Source: Oreohelix idahoensis (lineage: Eukaryota; Mollusca; Gastropoda; Stylommatophora; Oreohelicidae). From it: a stretch of DNA of 64,000 nucleotides. The notes below the pieces were generated by a model. It was not told the origin of the DNA. It saw only the letters and a list, made by a program, of their open reading frames with translations, and did not search any database. Below are positions 23,701-36,400 of this stretch, piece after piece. Where the stretch lies: positions 34,832 through 98,831 of the forward strand of contig JAMPIV010004910.1 of the NCBI GenBank assembly GCA_024509875.1, written 5' to 3'. How positions within the stretch are numbered: position 1 is the first letter of the stretch; each line of letters starts with the position of its first letter. The translations under genes were made by a program, and so were the position numbers.

Positions 23701-26700
23701 TCCATATTAGTGTTCTTGTCATTCCACTCTCATCCTTCTATTCTGTGCAAGCACTCATTAATAAAGTGTGTAGCTTTTTAGTTGTTGTTTCTGTTGTTCT
23801 CTATGTCTTCAGAGCCATACAATAAGACTGACTTGACATTAGAACCTCTTAAAATTTCCATTTTCAAACTTTATAACAGAATAATGTGCTGAAAGAATTG
23901 GTCAGTTTATTAAAATTAGTCACATGACCTATGCAGTTCCCAGGGGTCTGTGAAGAGAGACAGAAAGAATGGGACCACTGCTATCTTAGACATATTGTAA
24001 AAAGCCACTAATACCAGGTTTATGGATGGCCTCACTATGTCAAACAAATAGTTACAGGAACCACCTCTGTAAGAGGCCACTAATACCAGGTTTATGGATG
24101 GCCTCACTATGTCAAACAAATAGTTACAGGAACAACCTCTGCAAGAGTACATGAATGCTTTGATAACATGGTTCCTGCAAGGGGATCAGCTATACTGGTG
24201 GCTTCATGCTCTGTAAAGAGCATAAAGAACAAAAGTAGAAGAAGATTGGTTATTTAGCACTTTAGATATTTGTTGGATGTTGTTGCCTAGACATTTGATG
24301 AATGTTGTTGCCTAGACATTTGATGGATGTTGTTGCCTAGACATTTGATGAATGTTGTTGCCTAGACATTTGATGAATGTTGTTGCCTAGACATTTGATG
24401 GATGTTGTTGCCTTGACATTTGATGAATGTTGTTGCCTAGACATTTGATGGATGTTGTTGCCTAGACATTTGATGAATGTTGTTGCCTAGACATTTGATG
24501 AATGTTGTTGCCTAGACATTTGATGGATGTTGTTGCCTAGAAATTTGATGAATGTTGTTGCCTAGACATTTGATGGATGTTGTTGCCTTGACATTTGATG
24601 AATGTTGTTGCCTAGACATTTGATGGATGTTGTTGCCAAGACATTTGATGGATGTTGTTGCCTAGACATTTGATGGATGTAGTTGCCTAGACATTTGATG
24701 AATGTTGTTGCCTAGACATTTGATGGATGTTGTTGCCTAGACATTTGATGAATGTTGTTGCCTAGACATTTGATGGATGTTGTTGCCTAGACATTTGATG
24801 AATGTTGTTGCCTAGACATTTGTTGGATGTTGTCGCCTAGACATTTGATGAATGTTGTTGCCTAGACATTTGATGGATGTTGTTGCCTAGACATTTGATG
24901 GATGTAGTTGCCTAGACATTTGATGAATGGTGTTGCCTAGACATTTGATGAATGGTGTTGCCTAGACATTTGATGAATGTTGTTGCCTAGACATTTGATG
25001 AATGGTGTTGCCTAGACATTTGATGAATGTTGTTGCCTAGACATTTGATGAATGTTGTTGGATAGACATTTGATGAATGGTGTTGCCTAGACATTTGATG
25101 AATGTTATTTGATAGACATTTGATGAATGTTGTTGCCTAGACATTTGATGAATGTTGTTGCCTAGATATTTGATGGATGTTGTTGCCTAGATATTTGATG
25201 AATGTTGTTGCCTAGACATTTGATGAATGTTGTTGCCTAGACATTTGATGAATGTTGTTGCCTAGACATTTGATGGATGTAGTTGCCTAGACATTTGATG
25301 AATGTTGTTGCCTAGACATTTGATGAATGTTGTTGCCTAAACATTTATGAATGTTGTTGCCTAGACATTTGATGAATGTTGGTCCCTAGGCATTTGATGA
25401 ATGTTGTTGCCTAGATATTTGATGAATGTTGTTGCCTAGATATTTGATGAATGTTGTTGCCTAGATATTTGATGAATTGTTACTGTAGTTCACCTTCTAC
25501 TTCCAGCCAACTTTAGCTCTGGGTGCTGTCCCATCATCTCCAATGTCCCAGCTGTCACAGAACATGGTGTTTGCAGATGATCTGTTGACGTTATCAGGTC
25601 TGGACACTGCCAGTCTAGGGGGTCCTACCATCCAAATGGTATGTCTGAATGTTGCTGAACGAACAAACTTTATTTTCGGGGGGTTGAGAATTGAGTGCAC
25701 AGGTCTGTCCAGCATTCTGCCCTTCTTCTTTCTCTTATCTTTTATACTATCCATTCATTCTCATGTGTACTTTAGGCATTGATTTTAAGAAAATCAACAT
25801 TGTCAGAGTAGCACAATAGTATACTCACATTTACAGTATTCATTCATATTAAAGAAACAATGTAAGTTGACAAAAGCAACATTGTCATCAAACCCTACAT
25901 AAAGATTGGCTGGGACAAAACATGGTAGAATAAGATACGCCAAGAAAGGGAGCTTAATAAAAAGTTTCAGCTCATGAGGAGTGGATCATACAGCTTTTGA
26001 GTATCAAAGATTTGAAACAGATATACCATACAATTTTGATCTTTAATAAAAGTGGTTGAAAAGGCGTATTTTGACATTAAAAATGGTATTTTCTTATGAA
26101 ATTGTGCTTTAGCTATGGAGAAAAGGGATAATTTCTCAGGCCCTTGTTCGGTGTTACACATTTTCTTATCATTTGCTTATTTATTCATCAGTTATTATGA
26201 GATTGACACATAAACTTTCCATAAAATAGAACTGTTATTCAGGACTGTTGATGTCTTTCTAAAATGTTGATGTATTGCTGCTAACAATGTTGGAAACTTT
26301 GTTTCAGGTTTAAGATAAATAACTTTAAAATCTCATAATAGAGGATGTACTGAACATTATAAAAAATCTGTGCTTGCAAAAGTTTTAAAATGTAATGGTG
26401 AGCTTGATGTTCACATCTAAAAAAAAAAATCTTAATATATGTAAATAAAGCATAAAAATCTTATATGGAAGCTGCTTCAGTGAACAAACTCTTTGTTGTA
26501 TATAACACTTACAGTTTTAGTTAAATGTTTCATTTAAATCCTGTATGTATATATGAAAATAGTACTTCACTGCTGCTCTCCCCCCCCCCCCTCCCAGTTT
26601 AATAATAGTACTTCACTGCTGCTCCCCGCCCCTTGTTTAGTAATAGTACTTCACTGCTGCTTTCCCTCCCCCTAGTTTAGTAATAGTACTTCACTGCTGC

Positions 26701-29700
26701 TCCACTCCTTAGTGTAGTAATAACACTACACTGCTGCTCCACTCCTTAGTGTAGTAATAACACTTCACTGCTGCTCCACTCCTTAGTGTAGTAATAACAC
26801 TACACTGCTGCTCCACTCCTTAGTGTAGTAATAACACTTCACTGCTGCTCCACTCCTTAGTGTAGTAATAACACTTCACTGCTGCTCCGCTCCTTAGTGT
26901 AGTAATAACACTACACTGCTGCTCCACTCCTTAGTGTAGTAATAACACTTTACTGCTGCTCCACTCCTTAGTGTAGTAATAACACTTCACTGCTGCTCCA
27001 CTCCTTAGTGTAGTAATAACACTACACTACTGCTCCATTCCTTAGTGTAGTAATAACACTACACTGCTGCTCCACTCCTTATTGTAGTAATAACACTTCA
27101 CTGCTGCTCCACTCCTTAGTGTAGTAATAACACTACACTGCTGCTCCACTCCTTAGTGTAGTAATAACACTTCACTGCTGCTCCGCTCCTTAGTGTAGTA
27201 ATAACACTTCACTGCTGCTCCGCTCCTTAGTGTAGTAATAACACTTCACTGCTGCTCCGCTCCTTAGTTTAGTAATAACACTACACTGCTGCTCCGCTCC
27301 TTAGTGTAGTAATAACACTTCACTGCTGCTCCGCTCCTTAGTGTATTAATAACACTTCACTGCTGCTCTGCTCCTTAGTGTAGTAATAACACTTCACTGC
27401 TGCTCTGCTCCTTAGTGTAGTAATAACACTTCACTGCTGCTCCGCTCCTTAGTGTAGTAATAACACTTCACTGCTGCTCCGCTCCTTAGTGTAGTAATAA
27501 CACTTCACTGCTGCTCCGCTCCTTAGTGTAGTAATAACGCTTCACTGCTGCTCCGCTCCTTAGTGTAGTAATAACACTTCACTGCTGCTCCGCTCCTTAG
27601 TGTAGTAATAACACTTCACTGCTGCTCTGCTCCTTAGTGTAGTAATAACACTTCACTGCTGCTCCACTCCTTAGTGTAGTAATAACACTTCACTGCTGCT
27701 CCATCCCTTAGTTTAGTAATAGCTTTTCACTGCTGCTCCACCCTGAGTTTAGTAACAATCTTTCTTGGTTCATGAAAAAAATGTATGTGAAAATGTTTTA
27801 TCTGTGCAGGTAACTGGCTCTATCCATGGTCAGACAGGAAATAGCTCAAATAATGTGACCATATTTAGCCCACTGACCAGCCTGCCTGCCACAAACAACA
27901 CTTTAACCTCAACCCCTGGCACAGGACAGCTGTTAGTCCAGCCTGGCCATCATATAACCTTGACCTCAATCACAGATAAAACTCTACAGCAACAGCAGAT
28001 GGCTCAAGCTTTGCCTCCTCCACCACCAGCAACAGTCACAGTTTCCCAACCTGCACAGCAGGCAGTTCAGTCACAGATGTTTAAACCAAGTCCCACAAAA
28101 GCTGGTAATATATTGACTTGTTCCTCTGTTTTTATTATACTTTTAGTGTATACATCCTGAGTCTGCAACCTGTCCATCACGATCTATTGATAGATCACAA
28201 AGGGTTGAATTGGTAGATCTCTAGGTGACAGAGGGGCACAAAGAAATAATATTTAACCTAGGGAAATTTTGGAATAGCTCATTTCCATTTAAAAGCTTAG
28301 TGTCCCCCAGGATTAAAAGTACTTTTTCCGCATTCCCATTGAAAACTCGCAAGCCAGCTTATCGAAATTCACTTTCTTTGTGAACTGCATAAGATACAAA
28401 TGCAGTCATTTCTGTGAAGAGAAGTGAACACATCTTTCTTCGTTTCCTCAGAGAACTATATGGTACTAAAGAGTTAATATGCAGTAGTAATCACATACAT
28501 TGGCATTATATCTTTCTGACAAACTTATGGACGGAAACTAGTAGACTATCACATGACTACTGTTACATATAATGCCAGGCTAGTTCTGCTGTATTGCTGT
28601 GAAACAAGACCAACAACTTACTTACTTAGTCGTTACCCTTCTTCCGTGAGGTGTAGAGGTTTGGAAGAGAGTGCCAGACTATCCTATCGGCTATCTTCCT
28701 CCTGGCCTGGTTCCATTCTAGTCCTCGGTCCTTCAAAGATTGTCTAATGTTGTCCTCCCAGCGGACTCTGGGTAGTCCTGGGGGTCTGGATCCCTGGCTC
28801 TTTGTTTCCCATGCTTGTCGTGGTAGCCGATCTTCTCCCATTCTGCAGACATGGCCAAACCATCTTAGTTGGGACTGTTCTACTTGGGTCTGCAGGGGGT
28901 GGGGTTTTAGGCCTTGACGTATTGTCTGGTTGCGGACCATGTCTCTTCTTGTTACTTCAACCAACTTCCTCAGATACCTCATTTCTGAGGTTTGGATCTG
29001 GCTTTTGTGGGTTGTAGTCATTGCCCATGACTCGCATCCGTATGTCAAGACTGGGACATAGGTGAAGCGGTATACAGCCATCTTTGTTTTCTTACCAACC
29101 TCTCTCTTGCTGAGGAATCCTCGATTTATGGCCTGAAAAAGTCTCCCAGCTGCTGCTTTTCGAGTGGCCAACTCTTCTTTGATGCCTCCCTTTCGGTCTA
29201 TAATAGCTCCGAGGTATTTAAAGTGGTCGTCCTGCTCCAGGACCTGTTCTCCCAGCTTAATCTGATGTCTTCTTTCTTCTCATGATATCACCATGGATTT
29301 TGTTTTAGAGCTGCTTATGACCATCCCTCTCTTCCCCAGCTCTTCCTTCCAGACTTGCAGGTTGGATTGGAGATGTGCCTCTGATTTAGCAATCAGGGCA
29401 ACATCATCAGCAAATGCCAGCTCTGAAATACAGACCTGTCTCATCTTCCAATACCCCACTGAATACTTTCTTGTTCTCTCCTTACATGCCTTGATGACAT
29501 CATCCATGAGGAGTATGAAAAGATAAGGTGACAGGATATCACCTTGTCTTACACCAGTGGTGGTCCTGAACTCTTCTGACTTATGGTTTGCTGTCCTCAC
29601 ATAATTTCTGCAAGACTTGTAGAAGCTCTGTATAGCATGAATCAGAGGTGCTGGAATGTTCTTCCTTGCCAAACAGTCCCAAAGTTTGCTCCATGGGACC

Positions 29701-30395
29701 CTGTCAAACGCCTTTTCCAGATCTATGAAACAAAGATGGATCTCACTCTTATACTCAAGGTTCTTTTCACTCAGCTGTCTAAGTGTGAAGATTAGGTCTT
29801 GAGTACTTCGGTTTGCTCGGAATCCGCACTGGACCTCATCCAATTGTGGCTCAGCTAGGCGTCAGAGTCTCTGCTCTAAGATTCTAGAGTAGATTTTACC
29901 AGGGACACTGAGAAAAGGGAAATGCCTCTATGGTTTCCACATTGTCGATTGTCACCCTTTTTGAAAATTGGTGTTATGATGGCAATCTCCCAATCCTTTG
30001 GTATGGTCTTGTTGCACCACGCTGCTTGTAGGACCTTTAAGATTAATAGGTCGCCTGATGCTCCCATGTACTTAACCATTTCTGGTGTTATACCATCATG
30101 CCCAGCTGCTTTGCCCATCTTGATTTTCTCCAGTGCTGCCTTCAGTTCTTCCATCTTTGTGTCATCTTCACCATCATTGGTTTTCTCTTCTGTGCTAGTG
30201 ATTACAAGACCAACAACAACAACAGAAAAGATCAGATACAGACTTTCATAAATTGATACTTGGGTAGACTAGAAGGATTGAAATGATATGACAAGATCAC
30301 TGATGTGGAACTGACAGACTGAACCAAACAAATATCAAGAGGTGAAAAAATACCTGGGTGTTGGATAGGATACATGTTATCCACATATGATGTCA

Positions 30396-30452
<57 letters not shown>

Positions 30453-33400
30453 ACATTTTGTGACCAAGTGTGATGATAGGGGAGGGGGGATGAAATAATC
30501 TGATCTCACACAAAAAATAAGAGTGATGATCACTTCTTTGATAAATGATATCGGAACAAAGTCAATGTTGTAACCTCCATCCTCATGGTCTACTTTTTAT
30601 TTGTGATAGTTAACGCCCGCGGTTATATTAGTATTATCATCTCAGCTGAAATATAGGATAATTATGGGATTTAAAGTGGCAAAAGTTGACTGACGTCATA
30701 TGTGGATGACCCCATACAACACATTGAGGAGAACCATCTGATAGCATCACAAGGCAGTTCTTGTTCTGAAATCCCCAGGTTAAGAGAAATAGAGAGAGAT
30801 AAAAAAAGAAACATTGAGAAGGGAATCAAACACAGACATGACAAAGATAAAGCAGATGTGGAAAGACCTTGGACTGATGGTGCAGGATGGGAAGGCTTTA
30901 CATTAACTTTGTAAAGGCCTATACTCCACAAGGAGTTGAAAGGTCATGGGTCAGCAAATGAACTTTTACAGATATTCACAGTTTTCATTATCTCTTCTTT
31001 CTTTCACCTTTCAACTCCCAAAGGAGCTTAGGCCTTCAGTAATATCAGCTCCATGTCTTCTTCATCCCCTTCATGTCTGTCTCCAGTTCTCTTTTCCATG
31101 TGATCTTTGGTCTTCTTCTACCTCTTACCCTGGAAATTCTAGAACAGGGATTGTCTGGTAATGCCATCTGCAGGGTTTCTCAATGTGTGTCCTATTCATC
31201 TTCAGCGTCTTTTGATTTCTTCTTCCACTGGCACTTGTCATTAGTTTCACATTAGTGATCTTGTCATACCATTTCAGTCCTTCTATTGTACGCAAGCACC
31301 CATTTATAAAAGTCTGTACCTTTTTGTTTGTTGTTTTTGTTGTTCTCCATGTTTCAGAGCCATATAATAGGACTGACTTGACCTCTATATATTTCCTAGT
31401 GCAATGACAGCTCCTCTAGCCGGTTGTATACTTGTTTTGACATCCTTGTCTGTCCCTCCAACTGTTTCTTTATTGCTTCCAAGATATACATATGTTTCTA
31501 CATCTTGTAGTGGTGTTTCTTTATTGCTTCCAAGATATACATATGTTTCTACATCTTGTAGTGGTGTTTCTTTATTGCTTCCAAGATATACGTATGTTTC
31601 TACATCTTGTAGTGGTGTTTCTTTATTGCTTCCAAGATATACATATGTTTCTACATCTTGTAGTGGTGTTTCTTTATTGCTTCCAAGATATACGTATGTT
31701 TCTACATCTTGTAGTGGTGTTTCTTTATTGCTTCCAAGATATACATATGTTTCTACATCTTGTAGTGGTGTTTCTTTATTGCTTCCAAGATATACATATA
31801 TTTCTACATCTTGTAGTGGTGTTTCTTTATTGCTTCCAAGATATACATATGTTTCTACATCTTGTAGTGGTGTTTCTTTATTGCTTCCAAGATATACATA
31901 TGTTTCTACATCTTGTAGTGGTGTTTCTTTATTGCTTCCAAGATATACATATGTTTCTACATCTTGTAGTGGTGTTTCTTTATTGCTTCCAAGATATACA
32001 TATGTTTCTACATCTTGTAGTGGTGTTTCTTTATTGCTTCCAAGATATACATATGTTTCTACATCTTGTAGTGGTGTTTCTTTATTGCTTCCAAGATATA
32101 CGTATGTTTCTACATCTTGTAGTGGTGTTTCTTTATTGCTTCCAAGATATACATATGTTTCTACATATTGCTTCTTGTAGTGGTGTTTCTTTATTGCTTC
32201 CAAAATATACATATGTTTCTACATCTTGTAGTGCTGTTTCTTGATTGCTTCCAAGATATACATATGTTTGTGTTTCTTTACATCTTGTGTAGTGGTGTTT
32301 CTTTATTGCTTCCAAGATATACATATGTTTCTACATCTTGTAGTGGTGTTTCTTTATTGCTTCCAAGATATACATATGTTTCTACATCTTGTAGTGGTGT
32401 TTCTTTATTGCTTCCAAGATATACGTATGTTTACTACATCTTGTAGTGGTGTTTCTTTATTGCTTCCAAGGTAGTGGTGTTTCTTTATTGCTTCCAAGAT
32501 ATACATATGTTTCTACATCTTGTAGTGGTGTTTCTTTATTGCTTCCAAGATATACATATGTTTCTACATCTTGTAGTGGTGTTTCTTTATTGCTTCCAAG
32601 ATATACATATGTTTCTACATCTTGTAGTGGTGTTTCTTTATTGCTTCCAAGATATACATATGTTTCTACATCTTGTAGTGGTGTTTCTTTATTGCTTCCA
32701 AGATATACATATGTTTCTACATCTTGTAGTGGTGTTTCTTTATTGCTTCCAAGATATACATATGTTTCTACATCTTGTAGTGGTGTTTCTTTATTGCTTC
32801 CAAGATATACATATGTTTCTACATCTTGTAGTGGTGTTTCTTTATTGCTTCCAAGATATACGTATGTTTCTACATCTTGTAGTGGTGTTTCTTTATTGCT
32901 TCCAAGATATACATATGTTTCTACATCTTGTAGTGGTGTTTCTTTATTGCTTCCAAGATATACATATGTTTCTACATCTTGTAGTGGTGTTTCTTTATTG
33001 CTTCCAAGATATACGTATGTTTCTACATCTTGTAGTGGTGTTTCTTTATTGCTTCCAAGATATACGTATGTTTCTACATCTTGTAGTGGTGTTTCTTTAT
33101 TGCTTCCAAGATATACGTATGTTTCTACATCTTGTAGTGGTGTTTCTTTATTGCTTCCAAGATATACGTATGTTTCTACATCTTGTAGTGGTGTTTCTTT
33201 ATTGCTTCCAAGATATACGTATGTTTCTACATCTTGTAGTGGTGTTTCTTTACAAGATATGTATGTTTCTACATCTTGTAGTGGTCTTTCTTTATTGCTT
33301 CCAAGATATACGTATGTTTCTACATCTTTGTAGTGGTGTTTCTTTATTGCTTCCAAGATATACGTATGTTTTCTACATCTTGTAGTGGTGTTTCTTTATT

Positions 33401-36400
33401 GCTTCCAAGATATACGTATGTTTCTACATCTTGGTGTAGTGGTGTTTCTTTATTGCTTCCAAGATATACGTATGTTTCTACATCTTGTAGTGGTGTTTCT
33501 TTATTGCTTCCAAGATATACGTATGTTTCTACATCTTGTAGTGGTGTTTCTTTATTGCTTCCAAGATATACGTATGTTTCTACATCTTGTAGTGGTGTTT
33601 CTTTATTGCTTCCAAGATATACATATGTTTCTACATCTTGTAGTGGTGTTTCTTTATTGCTTCCAAGATATACGTATGTTTCTACATCTTGTAGTGGTGT
33701 TTCTTTATTGCTTCCAAGATATACATATGTTTCTACATCTTGTAGTGGTGTTTCTTTATTGCTTCCAAGATATACATATGTTTCTACATCTTGTAGTGGT
33801 GTTTCTTTATTGCTTCCAAGATATACATATGTTTCTACATCTTGTAGTGGTGTTTCTTTATTGCTTCCAAGATATACATATGTTTCTACATCTTGTAGTG
33901 GTGTTTCTTTATTGCTTCCAAGATATACGTATGTTTCTACATCTTGTAGTGGTGTTTCTTTATTGCTTCCAAGATATACATATGTTTCTACATCTTGTAG
34001 TGGTGTTTCTTTATTGCTTCCAAGATATACATATGTTTCTACATCTTGTAGTGGTGTTTCTTTATTGCTTCCAAGATATACATATGTTTCTACATCTTGT
34101 AGTGGTGTTTCTTTATTGCTTCCAAGATATACATATGTTTCTACATCTTGTAGTGGTGTTTCTTTATTGCTTCCAAGATATACATATGTTTCTACATCTT
34201 GTAGTGGTGTTTCTTTATTGCTTCCAAGATATACATATGTTTCTACATCTTGTAGTGGTGTTTCTTTATTGCTTCCAAGATATACATATGTTTCTACATC
34301 TTGTAGTGGTGTTTCTTTATTGCTTCCAAGATATACATATGTTTCTACATCTTGTAGTGGTGTTTCTTTATTGCTTCCAAGATATACATATGTTTCTACA
34401 TCTTGTAGTGGTGTTTCTTTATTGCTTTCAAGATATACATATGTTTCTACATCTTGTAGTGGTGTTTCTTTATTGCTTCCAAGATATACATATGTTTCTA
34501 CATCTTGTAGTGGTGTTTCTTTATTGCTTCCAAGATATACATATGTTTCTACATCTTGTAGTGGTGTTTCTTTATTGCTTCCAAGATATACATATGTTTC
34601 TACATCTTGTAGTGGTGTTTCTTTATTGCTTCCAAGATATACATATGTTTCTACATCTTGTAGTGGTGTTTCTTTATTGCTTCCAAGATATACATATGTT
34701 TCTACATCTTGTAGTGGTGTTTCTTTATTGCTTCCAAGATATACATATGTTTCTACATCTTGTAGTGGTGTTTCTTTATTGCTTCCAAGATATACATATG
34801 TTTCTACATCTTGTAGTGGTGTTTCTTTATTGCTTCCAAGATATACGTATGTTTCTACATCTTGTAGTGGTGTTTCTTTATTGCTTCCAAGATATACATA
34901 TGTTTCTACATCTTGTAGTGGTGTTTCTTTATTGCTTCCAAGATATACGTATGTTTCTACATCTTGTATGTTTCTACATGGTGTTTCTTTATTGCTTCCA
35001 AGATATACATATGTTTCTACATCTTGTAGTGGTGTTTCTTTATTGCTTCCAAGATATACGTATGTTTCTACATCTTGTAGTGGTGTTTCTTTATTGCTTC
35101 CAAGATATACGTATGTTTCTACATCTTGTAGTGGTGTTTCTTTATTGCTTCCAAGATATACATATGTTTCTACATCTTGTAGTGGTGTTTCTTTTTGTAC
35201 AGTCTTGCTACTGTTTCCTACATTTATTCTCATTATCTTTGTTTTCTCCCTGTGTATTTTCAGACCCACTTGTTGTCATATTATCACCACTATTTCTCAG
35301 AGTTTTAATTCCTAAATTATCTGGGCCGATTCTGTATAATAACTGAGTTTCTGTAGACACAGGGGTGAACTTTCACAGTACTTGTCTTGAATGGTTAAAT
35401 GTCATTCTTGTTTCAGGTCGCAAGTCAGCACAGAACAAGCTGATCACAGTCCTCAATCCAGACAACAGTGTTAGTCTGCTCAGTACCAGGAAAGGGAAAA
35501 CAGCCAAACATGCCAAGAACTGTGCGGAAGTATCACAGGATGAAGCCAGTGCCAGGCCAAAACTACAGGTTTATTTTGATTTCTTCACACACACACACAA
35601 ACACCCCCTAAATTATTCTAGCAGCTTTTAATACCAAACCTCCAATTACCATATTGGCCCGAATATAGTGCGGCCACTCACATAATACGACCCTAAAGTT
35701 TTGAAGGTGTTCTACGTTAAAAATAAAAAGTCTTGAATATACCTCAATATACATACCAAGCTTCGTCTGTTTAATTCAAATGTTATCTCAGTGTTAACAT
35801 ACGGCTGTGAGAGTTGGAAAATAACAAAATCATTGGAGAACAAGCTGAATACATTCGAGAACAATTGTCTTAGAAAACTCATGACCATCATCTGGAAAGA
35901 ATTCAAGACTAATCGACAAATAAGAGAAGACTCTAGGCAGAAATATGTCTCCGACTATATAAGGAAAAGACGATGGTCATATATCGGTCATGTCCTACGA
36001 ATGCAAAACAACAGAATACCACTACAGGCGCTCACTTAGGTTCCTGAGGGTAAGAGGAAAAAAGGAAGACCAAAAGAAACACTCAGAAGAACAATAATAA
36101 GAGAAGGAAGAACGTTGGGCCTAAATAATGTGCAAGAGCTAAGAGTAGTGGCATCACAACGAACAACCTGGAGAGCACTGGTTTCTGCCTTATGCGCCGT
36201 GTTTGGTGCTTAAAGAATTTATTATTATTATTATTACCACGCAATTCACCACGAATTATCCTATTTGTAGAACTCTATATCATCTCCATTCAGAACAAAA
36301 GAACACACACCCAGCTCACTCAAAACCCCAGCGATCAACTCTCCCGTCTATAATCTCCCCTGAAATTATCTCACCAAACATTCCTTCATTTATGCTCATA

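Noticed and set aside
22909..27757. CRISPR-like arrays (regular short repeats)
   Set aside because: Units are contiguous with no unique spacers, and the DNA is animal. These are minisatellites.
31385..35346. Very long open frames (275-660 codons) on both strands as protein-coding genes
   Set aside because: They are consequences of the 51-bp repeat, whose length is divisible by three. The sequence descends from a LINE RT fragment, and no promoter, splice or start context supports translation.
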